Shown: positions 60,951 to 64,000 of the stretch, one piece after another
Position numbering within the stretch: the first letter of the stretch is position 1
Layout of the letters: each line of letters starts with the position of its first letter
Origin: Brevinema_A sp051649605
GTDB lineage: Bacteria > Spirochaetota > Brevinematia > Brevinematales > Brevinemataceae
Length of the DNA stretch: 64,000 bases
NCBI GenBank assembly: GCA_051649605.1
Contig: JBOFHK010000002.1
Coordinates: 62,001 to 126,000 of the forward strand
Direction of reading: 5' to 3'
Position numbers and translations under genes: made by a program
The notes under the pieces: generated by a model
Seen by the model: the letters and a program-made list of their open reading frames with translations, nothing else
Databases searched by the model: none
Told to the model about the DNA's origin: nothing

Positions 60951-60991
60951 AAGTACCTCCACAATGGTTTTTTATAAACGTCTATCCTTTA

Positions 60992-61020
60992 ATTATACAA
61001 TATTATTCTTCATTATGCAA
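60992..61020 (-). promoter_or_regulatory. acpP promoter
   Basis: On the - strand TTGCAT (complement of 61015-61020), 17-bp spacer, exact TATAAT (complement of 60992-60997). The stretch 60951-61267 (317 bases) otherwise holds only A/T-rich sequence and a TATAAT at 61226-61231 before the K+ channel gene; I see no gene or RNA there. Confidence 0.78.
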
Positions 61021-61267
61021 GATTTTTTCCTATGATTTAGGAATTCTACTATTTTATAGTCGAATTATCTCAAATATTAGTATGGAGTTACAACATTATC
61101 ATCAAAAATGAATAGGCTATATCTCATTCCCAATACTTTATTTTCTACTACAGTTTTAAAAATGAGTTATCTCTTAATTTATATAAGAATTCAATAATAA
61201 TCTAGTAATATTATTAAATTTGTACTATAATATGCTCATATGTCAAGATTAATTAAAGGGGAATTTT

Positions 61268-62971
61268 ATGCATTACTTGTTGCCTATCTTTAATACATTA
61301 TCAACCTTACGTATTTCTGCCTTAAGTATCACAATTTTTTTTCTTATTGAAGGAATCTTTGGGGGGGTTATTCCCCATATTATGGTCTATCTTAATATTT
61401 GTTTGATTTTTATTATTATTCATATGATTACAGAGATTATTCGTTACCATTATATAAAAGATACAACGATTATCACAACACTTTTTTTAGCTGGATTCTG
61501 GATCGCTTTTATCAATGTCTCCAATCTTGAAATTTTCATTGTGGATAATACCTATCAACTACAAACATTTATTAATTCTATCACCCTCAGTATTTTGCTG
61601 ATTTATCTCTATCAAAATCTACGCCGTCTTTTTACGATATTTAAAAAAATTAATATTGGCTATCGTTTGCTTATCACTCTATCTTTTTTGTTGGTCATTT
61701 CTGTTGGCACAGTATTATTAATGCTCCCTATATCGACCCCACCACTTAGTCCCAACCTAACATTAGTAAATGCATTTTTTACAGCCGTATCTGCCGTATG
61801 TGTAACGGGACTTGTTGTTGTTGATACGGCTACCTATTTTTCTCGTTTTGGGCAGTTAATTATTATGTGTTTAGTGCAAATTGGTTCATTGGGCTTGGTT
61901 ACCATTACAACCACCTTAGTTGCCTTACTCGGTCGAAAGCTCTCACTAACTAACCAAATTTCCGCAAAAAGTAGCCTCAGTGCTTCTAATAATAATAGCC
62001 TAACCAATTATCTTGGTTTTGCTTTGGGATTTACTTTAGTGGTTGAAATAGTCATAGCAATAATTTTATTTTCCCGCTTCTCTCGTATCCTCCCTTTAGA
62101 GGACGCAATTTTTTATTCTATTTTTCATGCAATAACAGCGTTCTGTAATGCAGGATTTTCTTTGTTTTCTGACTCGTTAATGGGATTCCGTAATGACTTA
62201 ACAATTAATTTTGCAATTATGGGTTCTATTATTATTGGAGGTATAGGATTTGGAGTTTGGTTGGATCTCAAATCCCGATTTATCGAAAGAAAAACAAAAA
62301 GTATAGCCCTACAAACCTCTATTGCTTTACAGATGTCCTTATATTTATTGATTCTAGGAACAATTGCATTTTTCTTTTTAGAAAAAGACAATACACTTAT
62401 GGGGCTTTCTTTATCCGAAAAAATACTAAGCTCTTTATTCACCTCCGTTAATTTGAGAACAGCTGGGTTTAACAGTATTGATCTCAACCAAACAAATGAA
62501 TCTTCTCGTTTATTGTCTACTGCCCTAATGTATATTGGAGCTTCTCCAGGTTCGACTGGGGGGGGGATAAAAACAACGACATTTTTAGTCCTTTTAGCCT
62601 ATGTAAGGGCTTCGCTCAAAAATTCTCCAGATATTACTATTTTTGGTAAAAGAGTGGAGGACTCCCTCGCCCATCAAGCTTGGACCTTGGTATTTAATTC
62701 TTTATGCTGGATTTTTTTTGTAACATTATCACTATGCTATATAGACGGGTTCTCCTTATCCGAAGCTGTTTACGAAACAGTATCTGCGTATGCAACTGTA
62801 GGAGTTTCTACTGGGGTTACAGGATCTCTTTCTAATATTTCTAAAGTATTAATTTCTATTACAATGATTTTAGGTAGAGTGGGACCAACAACTATCATGC
62901 TCGCACTAAATACCAGTAAACCAAAAAGTAATCTTACTCGAACTCCTACAGAACGATTGTCTATCGGGTAA
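61268..62971 (+). CDS. Potassium uptake channel subunit, KtrB/TrkH family
   Basis: 567 residues, longer than the usual KtrB (about 445) because of roughly 115 N-terminal residues with extra membrane segments. All four pore loops are visible: TAVSAVCVTGLVVVD, AITAFCNAGFSLFS, SVNLRTAGFNSID and VSAYATVGVSTGVTG, each with the selectivity-filter Gly. It takes up K+ (Na+-dependent in Ktr types) across the inner membrane. The cytoplasmic KtrA/TrkA partner is not adjacent. AAGGGG precedes the ATG. Confidence 0.9.
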   Translation: MHYLLPIFNTLSTLRISALSITIFFLIEGIFGGVIPHIMVYLNICLIFIIIHMITEIIRYHYIKDTTIITTLFLAGFWIAFINVSNLEIFIVDNTYQLQTFINSITLSILLIYLYQNLRRLFTIFKKINIGYRLLITLSFLLVISVGTVLLMLPISTPPLSPNLTLVNAFFTAVSAVCVTGLVVVDTATYFSRFGQLIIMCLVQIGSLGLVTITTTLVALLGRKLSLTNQISAKSSLSASNNNSLTNYLGFALGFTLVVEIVIAIILFSRFSRILPLEDAIFYSIFHAITAFCNAGFSLFSDSLMGFRNDLTINFAIMGSIIIGGIGFGVWLDLKSRFIERKTKSIALQTSIALQMSLYLLILGTIAFFFLEKDNTLMGLSLSEKILSSLFTSVNLRTAGFNSIDLNQTNESSRLLSTALMYIGASPGSTGGGIKTTTFLVLLAYVRASLKNSPDITIFGKRVEDSLAHQAWTLVFNSLCWIFFVTLSLCYIDGFSLSEAVYETVSAYATVGVSTGVTGSLSNISKVLISITMILGRVGPTTIMLALNTSKPKSNLTRTPTERLSIG

Positions 62972-63051
62972 TAAAACTTTTATTTTTTCTAAAAATATCT
63001 TATAATATACACTAAAGCTTATGATATTGCTACAAAAACAAGGGGTAATCT

Positions 63052-64000
63052 ATGGTAAAAAGCTCCCAAATAATCCGTCAAGAATTTATTGATTTCTTTA
63101 AAAATAAAAACCATACCGTTGTTCCTTCGGCATCCTTAATACCTGAAAATGATCAAACATTATTATTTACCAACGCAGGAATGAATCAATTTAAAGATTT
63201 GTTTTTAGGAACAGGTACACGACCTTACACTAGGGCGGTAGATACGCAAAAAGTGATGCGTGTTTCTGGTAAGCATAACGATTTTGATGACGTTGGACGA
63301 GATACCTACCACCATACTTTTTTTGAAATGCTCGGCAACTGGAGTTTTGGTGATTATTACAAAAAAGAAGCTATTTCTTGGGCGTGGGAATTACTTACTG
63401 ACGTTTGGCAACTCCCTAAAGAACGCCTCTATGCCACTGTTCATCATAGTGATCAAGAAAGTTTAGACCTATGGACAGAATTAACAGATATTGATCCTAG
63501 TCATGTCCTAAAATTCGGTGATAAAGAGAATTTTTGGGAAATGGGTACCGTGGGTCCTTGTGGCCCTTGTTCCGAAATCCATATCGATCTAACTCCTGAT
63601 CTTCAAAAGAGTATTGGTGCAGAAGGTATTAATTCTGATAATCCTCTATTTATGGAATTATGGAATCTTGTTTTTATTCAATACAATAGACAAGAAGACA
63701 AATCTCTACAAAATCTCCCAGCCAAACATGTGGATACAGGAATGGGATTCGAAAGAATCACCGCCGTCCTCCAACAAAAAAGCTCCAATTACGACACCGA
63801 TCTTTTTTCTCCCATTATTAATTTTTTATGCCAAGATAGCACCAAAGCTTATTATCAAGACAGTAAAGGGACACCACACCGTGTTATTGCCGATCATATT
63901 CGTGCCTTAACATTTGCGATTAGCGACGGTATTATACCTTCCAATGAAGGTCGAGGGTATGTCATCCGTAAGATTCTCCGACGTGCTGTACGCTTCGGTA
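63052..64000 (+). CDS. alaS: Alanyl-tRNA synthetase (3' end outside window)
   Basis: The ATG at 63052 is preceded by AAGGGG; the frame stays open to the window end (316 codons). Class II motif 1 region VRQEFIDFF-like (IIRQEFIDFFKNKNH), PSASLIPENDQTLLFTNAGMNQFK, DVGRDTYHHTFFEMLGNWSFGDYYK, VGPCGPCSEIH and DTGMGFERI are characteristic AlaRS sequences. The spirochaetal-type V-G-R-D-T-Y-H-H-T-F is noted, where most bacteria have V-G-x-T-x-R-H-H-T-F. It charges tRNA-Ala in the cytoplasm. Confidence 0.96.
   Translation, partial: MVKSSQIIRQEFIDFFKNKNHTVVPSASLIPENDQTLLFTNAGMNQFKDLFLGTGTRPYTRAVDTQKVMRVSGKHNDFDDVGRDTYHHTFFEMLGNWSFGDYYKKEAISWAWELLTDVWQLPKERLYATVHHSDQESLDLWTELTDIDPSHVLKFGDKENFWEMGTVGPCGPCSEIHIDLTPDLQKSIGAEGINSDNPLFMELWNLVFIQYNRQEDKSLQNLPAKHVDTGMGFERITAVLQQKSSNYDTDLFSPIINFLCQDSTKAYYQDSKGTPHRVIADHIRALTFAISDGIIPSNEGRGYVIRKILRRAVRFG

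Overview
This is a 64 kb AT-rich bacterial chromosome window from a diderm, most likely a low-GC spirochaete (Spirochaetota; a Brevinematales- or Brachyspirales-like lineage is my guess, not demonstrated). The reasons are an LpxA for lipid A, several signal-peptide proteins that end in a beta-barrel-like C-terminal Phe, relaxed lipoboxes, a FliO-like flagellar export protein, two FliA-type promoter candidates in front of chemotaxis-like genes, and a long secreted protein that joins Ig-like/FlgD-like repeats to an OmpA-like tail. No rRNA, CRISPR array, insertion sequence or prophage is visible. There is one tRNA (Val).

Layout. 1-8.3 kb: envelope and housekeeping genes (OmpA/Ig-like protein, lipoprotein, lpxA with a STAS protein, M23 peptidase, TatD, metallo-hydrolase, beta-barrel protein). 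8.3-20.3 kb: a sugar island. A LacI-type regulator faces an L-fucose operon (kinase, aldolase, mutarotase, FucP, FucI), and the same strand continues into a complete mannose-family PTS (IIB, IIC, IID, IIA) interleaved with three paralogous SIS-domain proteins. 20.3-32.6 kb: SPOR protein, an NSS transporter with a MetS-like small subunit, dtd, an unusually long mraY, mgtE, and a fliO-mnmA-def-fmt-PASTA run ending at tRNA-Val. 32.7-43.0 kb: a second sugar island. It holds an ascorbate-family PTS (IIC, IIB) with a PfkB kinase and DeoR regulator, a lactose/cellobiose-family EIIC with a CNVP-type GH4 enzyme, and a CDMP-type GH4 with an alpha-glucoside-type EIICB and a GntR/UTRA regulator. 43.1-47.8 kb: a divergent chemoreceptor behind a FliA-like promoter, a possible non-canonical sigma/anti-sigma pair and a zinc-type binding lipoprotein. 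47.9-64 kb: tex, small envelope proteins, FKBP, 5'-nucleotidase, a degenerate CheA with a CheW-like partner, TPR envelope protein, hflX, acpP, a KtrB/TrkH channel and the 5' part of alaS.

How the genes fit together. The two islands point to a host- or mucus-associated fermenter that takes up fucose, amino-sugar-like or glycated substrates, beta-glucosides and alpha-glucosides, mostly by PTS. Operator-like palindromes sit next to most of the local regulators. The most unusual candidates are: (i) a divergent chemosensory set (receptor at 43.4 kb; CheA-like and CheW-like at 53.9-56.4 kb) whose CheA lacks recognisable phosphotransfer and G2 motifs, with FliA-like promoters in front of receptor and kinase; (ii) the three-SIS mannose-type PTS locus; (iii) the sigma-like/anti-sigma-like pair; (iv) MraY with a roughly 100-residue extracytoplasmic insertion; and (v) a 56-bp in-frame relic of a GH4 gene left about 4 kb from its parent.

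All assignments come from reading the sequence by eye and from remembered family motifs; no database search was run.
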